NCBI RefSeq assembly: GCF_000014865.1
Contig: NC_008576.1
Span: 2,075,501-2,139,500 of the forward strand
From: Magnetococcus marinus MC-1
GTDB taxonomy: Bacteria > Pseudomonadota > Magnetococcia > Magnetococcales > Magnetococcaceae
DNA length: 64,000 nt
Reading direction: 5' to 3'
Part shown: in pieces, positions 53,703 to 62,875 of the stretch
Layout: each line of letters begins with the position of its first letter
Numbering within the stretch: position 1 is the stretch's first letter
The notes under the pieces: model-generated
The model's database searches: none
Told to the model about the DNA's origin: nothing
Seen by the model: only the letters and a program-made list of their open reading frames with translations
Program-made: the position numbers and the translations under genes

Positions 53703-55217
53703 ATGAGTCCCAACACCATATGGGTGGTTGACGATTCGGCTACTATTCGCTTGATGTTAGACAAGTTTTATCGGGAACTTGGCTACCGGGTCGTCCTTAT
53801 GAAGGATGGTTTAGAAGCGATCACTGCGGTCGAGTCGGGCAATAAGCCAGATCTGATGCTGCTGGATGTAGATATGCCGGGCATGAACGGTTTTGATGTC
53901 TGCCGCATCATCCGTCAGCACCATGACCAGCCCCCCACCTTACCCATCATCATGCTCACCAGCAGCGATGATGAGGCCGATATTGAGCGCGCCTTTGCCC
54001 TTGGGGTGGATGAATATCTGCTCAAGCCGGTCAACTGGTCGCTGCTCAAGCAGCGTACTCGGCTATTGCTGGAGCGTCGGCAGGCGGTGCGTGGGCAACA
54101 GAGCTCGCAACAGTGGCTGGCTGCCCTGTTTAGCACGGCTGTGGATGCCATTGTGGTGTTTGACGAAGACGGCATTATTTTAGACGTTAACCCCGCCTTA
54201 GAGCGGCTGTTTGGCTATGTGCGCGCGGTGATGATTGGGCAGGGTATTCAACTGCTGTTACCAACGGCCCCTTCGGGTCCCGAATCGGTGGTGCAAACCC
54301 CTTCGGTGGACCAAATCACCGCCAGTTCCGGTAGCGGGCAGGAGGTTAAGGCGCGTCATCGCGATGGTAACCACTTTATTGTGCAATTGGCGGTTTCGCG
54401 GGTAGAAAGCGAAGATGGGGAGAGCCGGTTTTTCGCCATTATCCACGATTTAACCGAACAAAAAATGCTGCAAAAGGCGCTCATGGCTCGCAATGAAGAG
54501 ATGCTGCGGGAGCGCTCCATCGTGGCAGATATCCTAGACCGTATGCGCGCTCATAGCACCAATGATGTCACGGGTGTTTTCACCATTTTTCACCCCATGG
54601 AGCGGGCTTCGGGGGATATCCTTATTGCCGCTACCCGTCCCACCGGGGTGCGTCATGTGTTTTTGGGAGATTTTACCGGTCATGGGCTTACCGCTGCTTT
54701 GGCGGGTCCTATGGTGACGGACATCTTTTGCACCATGACCAATAAGGGCTTTGCCCCCGATCAAATTTTGACCGAGATGAACCGACAACTCCACGTCAAA
54801 CTACCGACCACGCTGTTTCTCGCCGCCTCGTTTATTGAGTATGACCCGGCGCAAAAGCGGCTGTTTATTTGGAATGGTGGCAATCCCCCCCTCTTTTTGT
54901 TGCGCAATGATGGCAGCGTGCGGACCTTTCCCAGTCATACCCTGTCGCTGGGGATTGTCGGAGGACAGAGTTTTGATGCCCAAGGGTGTACCCTACACGT
55001 GGAAGAGGGGGAGCAGGTCGTCGCCTACACCGATGGTATTACCGAAGTAGCCGCACAGCATAGTGTGGATATGTTTGGTGAAGATCGGGTTGTTGAGCTG
55101 TTTCAGCGTGCCGACTCGCTGGAGGAGGTCAAAGATCTTCTGCTTAAAGAGCTTTGCGCCTTTAGCGGTAGTGAGGTTATGGATGATGACCTTTCCATGG
55201 TAATTGTGCAGTGCTGA
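53703..55217 (+). CDS. REC-PAS-PP2C (SpoIIE/RsbU-type) phosphatase
   Basis: A 504-residue response regulator. The receiver is at 1-125 ('VVDDSATIRLM', phospho-Asp in 'LMLLDVDMPGMNGFD', Lys in 'LLKPVNW'). The PAS domain is at 140-260 ('TAVDAIVVFDEDGIILDVNP'). A short coiled coil is followed by a SpoIIE-type phosphatase at 300-500 ('FLGDFTGHGLTAALAGPM', 'VVAYTDGITEVA', 'MDDDLSMVIV'). The Asp residues for metal binding are intact. Such proteins dephosphorylate anti-sigma-factor antagonists. AGGA lies 6-7 bases before ATG 53703. No partner anti-sigma gene is adjacent. Confidence 0.92.
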   Translation: MSPNTIWVVDDSATIRLMLDKFYRELGYRVVLMKDGLEAITAVESGNKPDLMLLDVDMPGMNGFDVCRIIRQHHDQPPTLPIIMLTSSDDEADIERAFALGVDEYLLKPVNWSLLKQRTRLLLERRQAVRGQQSSQQWLAALFSTAVDAIVVFDEDGIILDVNPALERLFGYVRAVMIGQGIQLLLPTAPSGPESVVQTPSVDQITASSGSGQEVKARHRDGNHFIVQLAVSRVESEDGESRFFAIIHDLTEQKMLQKALMARNEEMLRERSIVADILDRMRAHSTNDVTGVFTIFHPMERASGDILIAATRPTGVRHVFLGDFTGHGLTAALAGPMVTDIFCTMTNKGFAPDQILTEMNRQLHVKLPTTLFLAASFIEYDPAQKRLFIWNGGNPPLFLLRNDGSVRTFPSHTLSLGIVGGQSFDAQGCTLHVEEGEQVVAYTDGITEVAAQHSVDMFGEDRVVELFQRADSLEEVKDLLLKELCAFSGSEVMDDDLSMVIVQC

Positions 55218-55230
55218 GTATGGCAGGATT

Positions 55231-55269
55231 TTAAAGCACGACTACGGGCAGGCTGTGGTCGTGCTTTAA
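55231..55269. terminator. Hairpin between convergent genes
   Basis: The perfect 12-bp arms TTAAAGCACGAC / GTCGTGCTTTAA enclose a 15-base loop, 14 bases after the phosphatase stop. Confidence 0.7.
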
Positions 55270-55382
55270 GTGGTTAAATAGGGTGGACCCCTCCCTGCAA
55301 ACCAAGGTTGTGCTTGTGGTTCGCAAGCTCCAAGCGCAAACGCAATCGTGGTGGCCTGGGGGAGGGGAGAAGATACCACGAG

Positions 55383-56942
55383 CTAAGGTTTCAGCAACTG
55401 GGAGGCGACGGCCTGCGCAAATTCGGGGTAGTGTTGCACACGGTTGATGCCCTGCCGGTGGATGGGCTGGCGTACTTGGTCTAGAGTTTGGGTCAAGACG
55501 GGCCGCTGGGGGTGCGCCTTAAACTCAGCATAATGGGGTTGCCATGACCATCCGAGTGCCCCATAAAGCGCTTGGGTTTGCGCTTGAGGCTGTTCCACCA
55601 ATCCTTCATAGTTGACCTCAATCATCCGGCCTGGATGCCAGCTTTCCCACGTTTGCATCGTGCGTTGATAATAGTGGTAGTAGTCCACCAAATCTGCGGG
55701 GGTGGTGGTCCAGCCATGCCCTTCAAAAAAATAACTGCGGTAGCATGAAAAGAGGGTTTCCACAGGATCCCGCTGACAATGAATGATCTTCGCTTCGGGG
55801 AAAAGCACCGGCAAAATTCCGGCAAAACGGAAATTACCGGGGGATTTATCGGTATACCACGGGGTGGTGATCTGGCGTGCTTTCAGCTCTTTACGGTAGT
55901 AACTGCGGGCTTCTAAAATGGACTCTGCCACCTGTTCTACCGGTAGGGATTCCCCCGCCATGAGGGGGGCCATCAGTGCACCCAATGCCTCATTGAGTAG
56001 GGGCAGTTCTCCTGCTGGGGTAACACTGCTGTGGCGTGCCACAATTTCTTCGACCAAGGTGGTGCCGGAGCGGGGCATGCCAAGGATAAAAATGGGGTTT
56101 GGTCCCTGCCATGGGCTTAGTTTAAAGCCTTGTAACTGCTCTTTAATGCTTTCCAGCTTGAGGGTCATCATCTTCTCTTGATGGACCACGGGGCGGCGCA
56201 CTTTACGCAGGGCGCTGTTGGCCTGCTGGTAATAGCTATAAGCGGTGGCATAATCTTCTCGGGCCGCTTCGGCATGGGCGCGAGCAAACAGTAAATTGAC
56301 CCAAGCCAAGGGGTCCTTTTGAGGCCCTTGTTGCAGTTGCTCCAGAAGGGCTTGGTAGAGCACTTCATCCCGGCTGCCTGGACCGCTGTAGATACGCAGA
56401 TAGGCCAGCGCCTCGTTGGGTTGGCGACGAATGCACTCACCGTAGAGCTGGGCGGCGGCTTGCTGTTGGCCGGACAAAAACTGGCTTAAGGCCAAGTTGT
56501 GCAGCAGGGGGGGGCTTTCGGGAAACTGTTCAACCCCATCTTTGGCCAAGGCCAACAGGCTTTCTGCGGTGGGAAAACCCTCCATCGCCAGTTGAAACTT
56601 AACCAGTGCGGCGTTTTGAAAAAGGGTAGGGTTTTCTTTATATTGAGGCAATAGTTGGGAAAAATAGTGGTCGGCTTCACGTAATTTGCCCATACGCATG
56701 CAGACGATGGCAACATTGTTGACCGCATTAATACTAAGGGGCTGTTCGGTCAGGCGCAGGTTGGCATAGCTGTAGGCAGAGGGATTATCCCCTTGTTCCA
56801 ACTTAAGAATGGTTAGATTTTCCAGCGCGGTATGGCGATCTTCAGGCTGTTCCAAGCACTGTATATACAGGGGTTCAGCCTGTTCTAGGCGCTTTTGACT
56901 ATGCAGATCAATCGCTTGTTGTAGCGTATGGGGTAAGGGCAT
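55383..56942 (-). CDS. TPR-sulfotransferase fusion
   Basis: A 519-residue protein. Residues 1-245 are TPR helices. Residues 260-510 are a sulfotransferase domain with the 5'-phosphosulfate loop 'FILGMPRSGTTLVEEIVARH' (about residue 276) and the 3'-phosphate region 'KIIHCQRDPVETLFSCYRS'. It would move sulfate from PAPS to an acceptor, perhaps glycan or protein; the TPR part may select it. It is a single gene, convergent with the PP2C gene. Confidence 0.88.
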   Translation of the reverse strand: MPLPHTLQQAIDLHSQKRLEQAEPLYIQCLEQPEDRHTALENLTILKLEQGDNPSAYSYANLRLTEQPLSINAVNNVAIVCMRMGKLREADHYFSQLLPQYKENPTLFQNAALVKFQLAMEGFPTAESLLALAKDGVEQFPESPPLLHNLALSQFLSGQQQAAAQLYGECIRRQPNEALAYLRIYSGPGSRDEVLYQALLEQLQQGPQKDPLAWVNLLFARAHAEAAREDYATAYSYYQQANSALRKVRRPVVHQEKMMTLKLESIKEQLQGFKLSPWQGPNPIFILGMPRSGTTLVEEIVARHSSVTPAGELPLLNEALGALMAPLMAGESLPVEQVAESILEARSYYRKELKARQITTPWYTDKSPGNFRFAGILPVLFPEAKIIHCQRDPVETLFSCYRSYFFEGHGWTTTPADLVDYYHYYQRTMQTWESWHPGRMIEVNYEGLVEQPQAQTQALYGALGWSWQPHYAEFKAHPQRPVLTQTLDQVRQPIHRQGINRVQHYPEFAQAVASQLLKP

Positions 56943-57614
56943 GAAACGACCTCATAAAAAATTGGGCACCAGTCGGGACTATTTCTCCAGTGAGCTGGGT
57001 ACCACTAAATAACCGTACAACGCGCCACTTGCGCCGTTTTTTGGTACCAGCTTCGGTGCTCACTCGTCATTAAAAACAGTAGCGGCTCCATGTTAACACA
57101 TTAAAGCCACAATGCCGCCCCCCTTGCAGATGCTCTGTTACTATAGAGCCCCCTATGCAGAGTGCTTTGGCATCCATTCTGCCCCGCTTAGAAAGATGGA
57201 AATGGTGGGGGCAATGGTGTGTTTAGGAGCCACACAAAGCTAAGAAGAACGGAAAAAAGGGCCGTGTGAGCAGGCTCTCCACAAAATGACATAGACCGCT
57301 TGCCGAGCACAAAAAATTGCATTGCGCCAAATGCTGGCTTTATGGCGCCCTGCATAGGCGGGTAAACGCTGAAAAAAATAACGAGAAATCGTGAGAAACC
57401 GCACACAATATCTAGAAACGACATGTATAAATATGCATAATAGTCTATCAAATAAAGCCATAACGGACGTTTTGAGCGTACCGTTTAAGGTTGCATTGGT
57501 TGATTGAATCGACATGCACGCTCATGTTGGCCAACCGTGTACCCCTTCATCCAGGCTTGTAAACTTGCGCCATGCTTTGGATCCTGTTCAACAAAAAGAG
57601 TCACGAGGATGCCT
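56943..57614. other. Non-coding divergent gap
   Basis: About 670 bases lie between the sulfotransferase and SLC13 genes. I see no gene with start signals; overlapping minus-strand frames near 57188-57515 lack them. The AT-rich stretch 57400-57490 may hold the promoter of the transporter. Confidence 0.45.
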
Positions 57615-59567
57615 ATGTCTTTCCTAAATATTCCGGTTAAACAGATTGTAGCGGCAACGATCTTTGCGATAATCGCCCTCTATTTCTCAACGATCGTGCC
57701 TACCATCCAAATTGCTTGGGTCATGGGCATTCTCATTCTTACCATCTATCTCTTTTCTTTTGAAGTGGTTGGGGTGGATGTCGCAGCCATTACGGTCATG
57801 GTTCTGTTGGGTGTGAGTTCGCTACTGGCCCCCTATATGGGGTTAGAAGCAGGTTTAGTCAATAACCAGCACCTTTTTAATGGTTTCTCATCTAATGCGG
57901 TGATCTCCATTATTGCTGTCATGATCATTGGAGCGGGCTTGGATAAGACGGGTGTCATGGGGAAAATGGCCGGGTTTATCCTCAAAATAGGGGGTACCAC
58001 CGAAGGCCGTATCATCCCTATTATCTCTGGCACGGTAAGCTTTATCTCAAGCTTTATGCAAAACGTGGGAGCTGCGGCCCTGTTTATTCCGGTGGTAAGC
58101 CGCATCTCCGCGCGCAGTGGTATACCGATGTCACGGCTGCTTATGCCTATGGGTTTTTGTGCCATTTTGGGTGGCACCGTAACCATGGTTGGCTCCAGTC
58201 CGTTGATTTTGCTCAATGATCTTATCCTCAACTCCAATGCGGCTCTACCTGCCGAGAAACAAATGGCAACTTGGGGGCTTTTTTCCGTTACCCCAATCGG
58301 CTTGGCCTTGGTCTCAACCGGGATTCTCTATTTTGTGTTGGCTGGCCGCTTTGTGCTCCCAGCTAGCGGGGGTAAAGGGGGGAACGCCACCAGCCCCATG
58401 ACCTACTTTCGGGAAACCTACGGCCTAGACTACGTTATGAACGAAGTCCTCGTGCCTTCAGAAACCTCTTTGGTCGGTAAAAACCTGTTTGACATCGAGC
58501 ATGGAGAGTACAAAATCCGTGTTATCGCCGTGCAGCAAGGGCCTGGGGATATCGTCATGGGTCACAACGGCTTGTCCCGCGAGTTTACTGTGCGTGGCGG
58601 CATGGTGCTGGGGGTTATGGGTATCCAGTCCGAGGTTAATCGTTGGGCGAACGACTGGGGTCTCCTGGTTCGGCAAGAGCTCAAATCATTTCACGAGGCT
58701 CTATCGGCTACCAAAGCGGGTATTGCTGAGGTGGTTATCCCCCCAAGCTCTGACTTGGTTAATAAAAGTGCCCGTGATGTATGGATGCGGAAAACCATGG
58801 GTCTCTCCATGATCGGTTTGCATCGTGGGGGGAAAACCTTACAGGAGGGCGATGGTATTCGTGCCATGCCGCTACAAGCTGGCGATACCTTGGTGGTGCA
58901 TACCAGCTGGGAAACGTTGGCGCGCATTGAAAAAGACCGCAATTTTGTGGTGGTTACCACAGAATACCCGCGTGAAGAGTTGCGCCCCAACAAGGTAGGC
59001 TGGGCTGCTTTGTTTTTTGTTATCGCCCTCTCCATGGTGCTGTTTAGTGATCTGCGTCTGTCGGTGGCGCTGCTTACCGGAGCGGTGGGCATGATCCTGA
59101 GTGGCGTGTTGACCATTGATGAAGCCTACCAAGCGGTCAGTTGGAAAACCGTCTTTCTGCTCGCTTCCTTGATCCCGCTCGGGGCTGCTGTTGAGACTTC
59201 GGGAACGGCTGCATGGATCGCCCGCGAGGTGCTGGCTGCCATTGGCACCCCGCCAACCTGGGTATTGCAAGGGGTTATCGCGGTTCTCGCTACTTTCTTT
59301 ACATTGGTCATGTCCAATGTGGGCGCGACCGTACTGCTGGTACCCTTGGCGATTAATATTGCGTTGGAGGTTGGGGCGAACCCGGCCGTATTTGCGTTGA
59401 CGGTTGCCATCGCCACCTCCAATTCGTTCCTAATCCCTACCCACCAGGTTAACGCCTTGATCATGGGGCCTGCGGGCTACCGCGTGCCTGACTTCATGCG
59501 GGCAGGGGGGATCATGACCCTACTGTTCCTGATTGTCATGATGGTTATGATGAACTTGATTTTCTAA
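57615..59567 (+). CDS. SLC13-family transporter with two RCK_C (TrkA-C) domains
   Basis: A 650-residue membrane protein. N-terminal helices include 'AVISIIAVMIIGAGLDKTGV' and 'IISGTVSFISSFMQNVGAAA' (SxxxQN-type half-site). The central cytoplasmic part (about 250-470) has two RCK_C domains ('NEVLVPSETSLVGKNLFDIE', 'EVVIPPSSDLVNKSARDVWM', each ending in 'GD.L.V' type strands). More helices follow, with 'FTLVMSNVGATVLLVPLAIN' near the end. This is the build of YfbS-like anion, often sulfate, permeases. ATG 57615 is chosen because GAGG is 6 bases upstream; GAGG abuts ATG 57609 too closely. Confidence 0.87.
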   Translation: MSFLNIPVKQIVAATIFAIIALYFSTIVPTIQIAWVMGILILTIYLFSFEVVGVDVAAITVMVLLGVSSLLAPYMGLEAGLVNNQHLFNGFSSNAVISIIAVMIIGAGLDKTGVMGKMAGFILKIGGTTEGRIIPIISGTVSFISSFMQNVGAAALFIPVVSRISARSGIPMSRLLMPMGFCAILGGTVTMVGSSPLILLNDLILNSNAALPAEKQMATWGLFSVTPIGLALVSTGILYFVLAGRFVLPASGGKGGNATSPMTYFRETYGLDYVMNEVLVPSETSLVGKNLFDIEHGEYKIRVIAVQQGPGDIVMGHNGLSREFTVRGGMVLGVMGIQSEVNRWANDWGLLVRQELKSFHEALSATKAGIAEVVIPPSSDLVNKSARDVWMRKTMGLSMIGLHRGGKTLQEGDGIRAMPLQAGDTLVVHTSWETLARIEKDRNFVVVTTEYPREELRPNKVGWAALFFVIALSMVLFSDLRLSVALLTGAVGMILSGVLTIDEAYQAVSWKTVFLLASLIPLGAAVETSGTAAWIAREVLAAIGTPPTWVLQGVIAVLATFFTLVMSNVGATVLLVPLAINIALEVGANPAVFALTVAIATSNSFLIPTHQVNALIMGPAGYRVPDFMRAGGIMTLLFLIVMMVMMNLIF

Positions 59568-59966
59568 GAGAGCGGAACCCAAAGCTCTAGCCTAACAACA
59601 CGAGACGCACAACGGTGTCTTCTCCAAAAGGGGGAGACACCGTTTTTGTGTCTCTAGCTTAGCCGCCTTTATCCTCGAATTTTTCAAAGCCAGATCCTGT
59701 TGCGCCAAAGGGTGTAGAGATCTGGTTCATGGCTCACCGAGGTTGTCATGCAAATTTGTATCGTCCCCCTGCCATCCTGAGGGAGCATCTGCTGCCCCGA
59801 ATAGTGTCCCGCATCCGCATATAAAAAATCCGTGACAGAGATCTCCTGTCACGGATTTTTAAGGGTGCCCTATGGCGAATGGTGTCGTTTCGTGGGTACT
59901 TACGAAAGAACGTGCCAACCCCATGAAGTATGGGCACGATCCCACGGCTTTTCTCTATGAGCAAAC
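59568..59966. other. Non-coding gap with two terminators
   Basis: This convergent gap of about 400 bases has no credible gene. It carries a hairpin for the transporter (ACGGTGTCT...AGACACCGT with T5, 59612-59646). It also carries a bidirectional one, arms AAAAATCCGTGACAG (59824-59838) and CTGTCACGGATTTTT (59846-59860), which would end feoB. Confidence 0.7.
59824..59860. terminator. Bidirectional terminator downstream of feoB
   Basis: The perfect 15-bp arms have A5 and T5 ends and a 7-base loop (AGATCTC). It can serve feoB on the minus strand. Confidence 0.9.
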
Positions 59967-62120
59967 CTAAGCCAACACTCTGCCCACATGGACAATCAGC
60001 CAAGCCATGCTCCAGGCCAAAGAGAATGAGAAAACAATGGAAAAGAGCGCCCATTTCCACCCACCGGCCTCCTGTCGGATAGCCGCAAGCGTCGCAATAC
60101 AAGGGGCGTAGAAGAGGGCGAAGATCATAAAGGCAAAGGCTACCAGGGGCGACATGTTGGCGGCCAAAGCGTTACGTAAGCTATCAGACTCCTCTGTTGA
60201 ATCATCATCTTGGGCATAGATGACAGCGTAGCTTGCAACCACCACCTCTTTAGCCAGCAGCCCGGTAAGAATCGCCACGGTATCTTTCCAATTAAAACCA
60301 AGGGGTTCAAAGATGGGGGAGATGGTCAGGGCGATTTGTCCCAGATAGCTTTTTTCTAAGGCCTCTTGTTTTTCCGCACGTTTGAGCCGTGCGATCTGCT
60401 CATTTCGCGTGGGTGATTCTGGTTGTGTTTCAAATTGGCTGATGTGGGTAGGGTAATCCTGGCTCCATTGAATCTCCTTGGGGAACTCTTGCAGTACCCA
60501 GATTACGATAGAGCCTACAAAGATCACGCCTGCAATTTTCTTGAGAAAGCTCATACCCTTGTCCCACATGTGTATGATAATACCACGTGCTGTGGGGAGT
60601 CGGTAAGGGGGAAGCTCCATCACAAAAGCGCCATCGTCACCCTTGAAGAAAAATTTGCTCAACAGTACCGCTGCGCCCATAGCTCCAACAATGGAGATCA
60701 TATACATGGCAAAAACCACACTGCCTGCGTGTTCAGCAAAAAAGGCACCGGCAAATAAAATAAACACCGGTAGACGCGCCGCGCATAGCATAAACGGGTT
60801 GACCAAAATGGTGACCATTCTGGCGCGTTCATCTTCAATGGTGCGGGTGGCCATAACCGCAGGCACGTTGCAACCAAAACCCATAACCATGGGGATTAAC
60901 GCTTTGCCATGCAGACCAAACATGTGCATGACCCGGTCCATTAAAAAGGCCGCTCGGGCCAGATAACCCGTCTCGCTGAAGATGGCCATAAAAAAGAACA
61001 GAATGACGATGTTGGGTAAAAAGATAATGGTTCCCCCAACTCCAGCGATCACGCCATCAACAATGAGATCTTTAGCCATGCTGGTTGGCAAGATGCTCGC
61101 TACAAAATCGGAAAAGAGCGCGACGCCTTGATCGATCCAACCCATGGGAATTTCACCCACCGTAAAGGTTGTGTGAAACATCAGCCACAAAAGTCCAAAG
61201 AAAATGGGCATGCCCAATAGCCGGTTGAGAAAAAACATATCCAACCAGTTGGTGACTTTGTGGCGAGCATCGACAAAGGTCGGTTTATTCACGGCCTCTG
61301 CCAGAATACCGTTTACATAACCATAACGGGCATCGGCAATCATCGCCGAGCAGTGTAAGCCATGGTTATGGGAGATGTCGTAGCATTCACGACGCACCAT
61401 TTCAAGCAGGTGTTCATGCTCGTCTTCGCGACTGATGACCTCTTCATCCCCTTCTAACAGTTTGATGGCCAGCCAACGGCTGTTATCACTATCGGGGCTA
61501 TTGGGATGCAGATCATGGATGAGTTGGGAGATGCGACCAACTGCGGTATCTAAATGCAGATCGAAATTGATGAAACGGCGAGGGTTCGCTTTCCCCTTTT
61601 TGGCCTGTTGCACGGCCGCATCCATAAGATCCTGAATCCCCGTACCAGAACGGCCCGAGGTTTTTATGACCGGTGCCCCCAGCATTTCGCTCAGGGTTTG
61701 GGCTTCGATGAGGGTCTCTTCTCGTTCGACCTCATCGACCATATTTAGGGCAAAAACCATGGGTGTTCCCATCTCGACCAACTGAGTGGTCAGATAGAGG
61801 GAGCGCTCTAGGTTGCCCGCGTCAATGACATTGATGATGACATCAGCCTTACCTTCAAGAATATAGCGTCGTGTTTCTCGTTCTTCTTGGGTGGCGGAAG
61901 TAAGCGCGTAAATGCCTGGCATATCCACCAGGTTGAAGGTATGACCAGCAAGACACAGCCGACGCTCCCGAACCGTAACGGTTACTCTGGGATAGTTACC
62001 CACTTGGTCTTTTCCACCTGTCAAGCGATTGAGCAGGGAAGTTTTGCCGCAGTTTGGATTACCGACCAGTGCGACGGTGATGGTTTCATCTTGACTTATC
62101 GTTGGGGTGGTGATGTTCAT
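59967..62120 (-). CDS. feoB: Ferrous iron transporter FeoB
   Basis: A 717-residue Fe2+ permease. The N-terminal G-protein has G1 'GNPNCGKTSLLN', G2/G3 'DQVGNYPRVTV' and 'LVDMPGIYAL', and G4 'LNMVDE'. A helical GDI region is followed by the membrane part with two Gate motifs ('FLPNIVILFFFMAIFSETGY', 'MGFGCNVPAVMATRTIED'; later 'GLLAKEVVVASYAVIY'). All catalytic parts are intact. It lies 55 bases downstream of feoA on the same strand, forming feoAB; no feoC is seen. In a magnetotactic-type bacterium it could feed magnetite synthesis, which is inference. Confidence 0.96.
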   Translation of the reverse strand: MNITTPTISQDETITVALVGNPNCGKTSLLNRLTGGKDQVGNYPRVTVTVRERRLCLAGHTFNLVDMPGIYALTSATQEERETRRYILEGKADVIINVIDAGNLERSLYLTTQLVEMGTPMVFALNMVDEVEREETLIEAQTLSEMLGAPVIKTSGRSGTGIQDLMDAAVQQAKKGKANPRRFINFDLHLDTAVGRISQLIHDLHPNSPDSDNSRWLAIKLLEGDEEVISREDEHEHLLEMVRRECYDISHNHGLHCSAMIADARYGYVNGILAEAVNKPTFVDARHKVTNWLDMFFLNRLLGMPIFFGLLWLMFHTTFTVGEIPMGWIDQGVALFSDFVASILPTSMAKDLIVDGVIAGVGGTIIFLPNIVILFFFMAIFSETGYLARAAFLMDRVMHMFGLHGKALIPMVMGFGCNVPAVMATRTIEDERARMVTILVNPFMLCAARLPVFILFAGAFFAEHAGSVVFAMYMISIVGAMGAAVLLSKFFFKGDDGAFVMELPPYRLPTARGIIIHMWDKGMSFLKKIAGVIFVGSIVIWVLQEFPKEIQWSQDYPTHISQFETQPESPTRNEQIARLKRAEKQEALEKSYLGQIALTISPIFEPLGFNWKDTVAILTGLLAKEVVVASYAVIYAQDDDSTEESDSLRNALAANMSPLVAFAFMIFALFYAPCIATLAAIRQEAGGWKWALFSIVFSFSLAWSMAWLIVHVGRVLA

Positions 62121-62175
62121 TGAAAAACCTTAACGAGCGTAAAATATGCGTGAGAGGGGGGAGCGTGAGTGAGTG

Positions 62176-62403
62176 TTAAACTGTCGCTTCAATGAGGATT
62201 TTTTCAGCCTCTGCATTCCTTAGAGTCAAGTCATAGCCCATGATGGTATAGACACGGGGGTCCCCGAAGGGAGCCTGATTGCGCAGAGTGATCTCTTTGC
62301 CAGGCGTAAGACCCATGGAGATAAACCGACTGCGCTCTTCGTTTGAACATTTGAAGTCCATCACGCGAACCTTTGTACCTTTTTTTAATTCGACCAGCGT
62401 CAT
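62176..62403 (-). CDS. feoA: Ferrous iron transport protein FeoA
   Basis: A 75-residue SH3-like cytoplasmic protein that assists FeoB. 'TLVELKKGTKVRVMDF' at the start and 'SRFISMGLTPGKEITLRNQA' in the middle, ending 'GYDLTLRNAEAEKILIE', match FeoA. ATG 62403 is chosen on AAAGAGG with 6 bases of spacing; the longer frame adds an unrelated tail. It is first gene of feoAB. Confidence 0.93.
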   Translation of the reverse strand: MTLVELKKGTKVRVMDFKCSNEERSRFISMGLTPGKEITLRNQAPFGDPRVYTIMGYDLTLRNAEAEKILIEATV

Positions 62404-62500
62404 AATAGCCTCTTTCCGAAACGAGGGTTTATTTGGGCAGCACCACACTGCAAAAGGGAACATGCTCGGTTGTGCTCGGGGTCTCCCCCCCCCATCAAAC

Positions 62501-62519
62501 GGAACTAATTCTCATTTAT
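62501..62519 (-). promoter_or_regulatory. Fur-like box 1, feoA promoter
   Basis: On the minus strand it reads ATAAATGAGAATTAGTTCC, sharing the AATGAGAATTA core with box 2. It overlaps a TATAAA -10-like hexamer (62515-62520). It resembles the 19-bp Fur consensus at roughly 11 to 12 positions. Confidence 0.55.
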
Positions 62520-62548
62520 ACCTGACAAAATGTCTAGCAAAAATTTAA

Positions 62549-62567
62549 GCAAATGAGAATTATTTCT
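62549..62567 (+). promoter_or_regulatory. Fur-like box 2, feoA upstream region
   Basis: GCAAATGAGAATTATTTCT matches GATAATGATAATCATTATC at 12 of 19 positions. It lies 48 bases upstream (minus-strand sense) of box 1 in opposite orientation. Two sites before feoA suggest tight iron repression. Confidence 0.5.
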
Positions 62568-62791
62568 AAAGGCATAGCAACGACGTACACCTAAGGTGTA
62601 ACCGTATAGAATTTTTTTATCTTTTCTGTTCGTGCAAAAAAAAATGCTTCCCGCTTTGCTAAGCGTTGGCTAAGTGAAATTTTATCCCTTAAATAAACCA
62701 TATGTTACGACGGGTTTGCTCGCTAGTTCGCCCTAAAGCCGATATCCCTTGCCTCTACAAAGCTGGCGCACAGAAGCAGGGCTCTCTCTGC

Positions 62792-62816
62792 CGATATGTA
62801 ATCTGTTGACATAACG
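62792..62816 (+). promoter_or_regulatory. ModE-type operator 1
   Basis: CGATATGTA-N7-GACATAACG. The arms are near inverted copies and resemble the E. coli ModE box (CGNTATATA-N6/7-TATATANCG). It is 30 bp upstream of operator 2. Confidence 0.6.
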
Positions 62817-62821
62817 GTAAG

Positions 62822-62846
62822 CGATATGTACATTCCATACATAACG
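62822..62846 (+). promoter_or_regulatory. ModE-type operator 2
   Basis: CGATATGTA-CATTCCA-TACATAACG, with arms complementary at 8 of 9 positions. It lies 30 bases before the modE start and directly follows operator 1. The two centres are 30 bp apart, about three helical turns, so dimers would bind the same face. Confidence 0.7.
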
Positions 62847-62875
62847 GTTATTCGATCCATGAAAAAGGAGTGCTC

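Noticed and set aside
57188-57515. Two overlapping minus-strand frames upstream of the SLC13 gene
   Set aside because: They overlap each other in different frames in an AT-rich promoter-like stretch and lack start signals.
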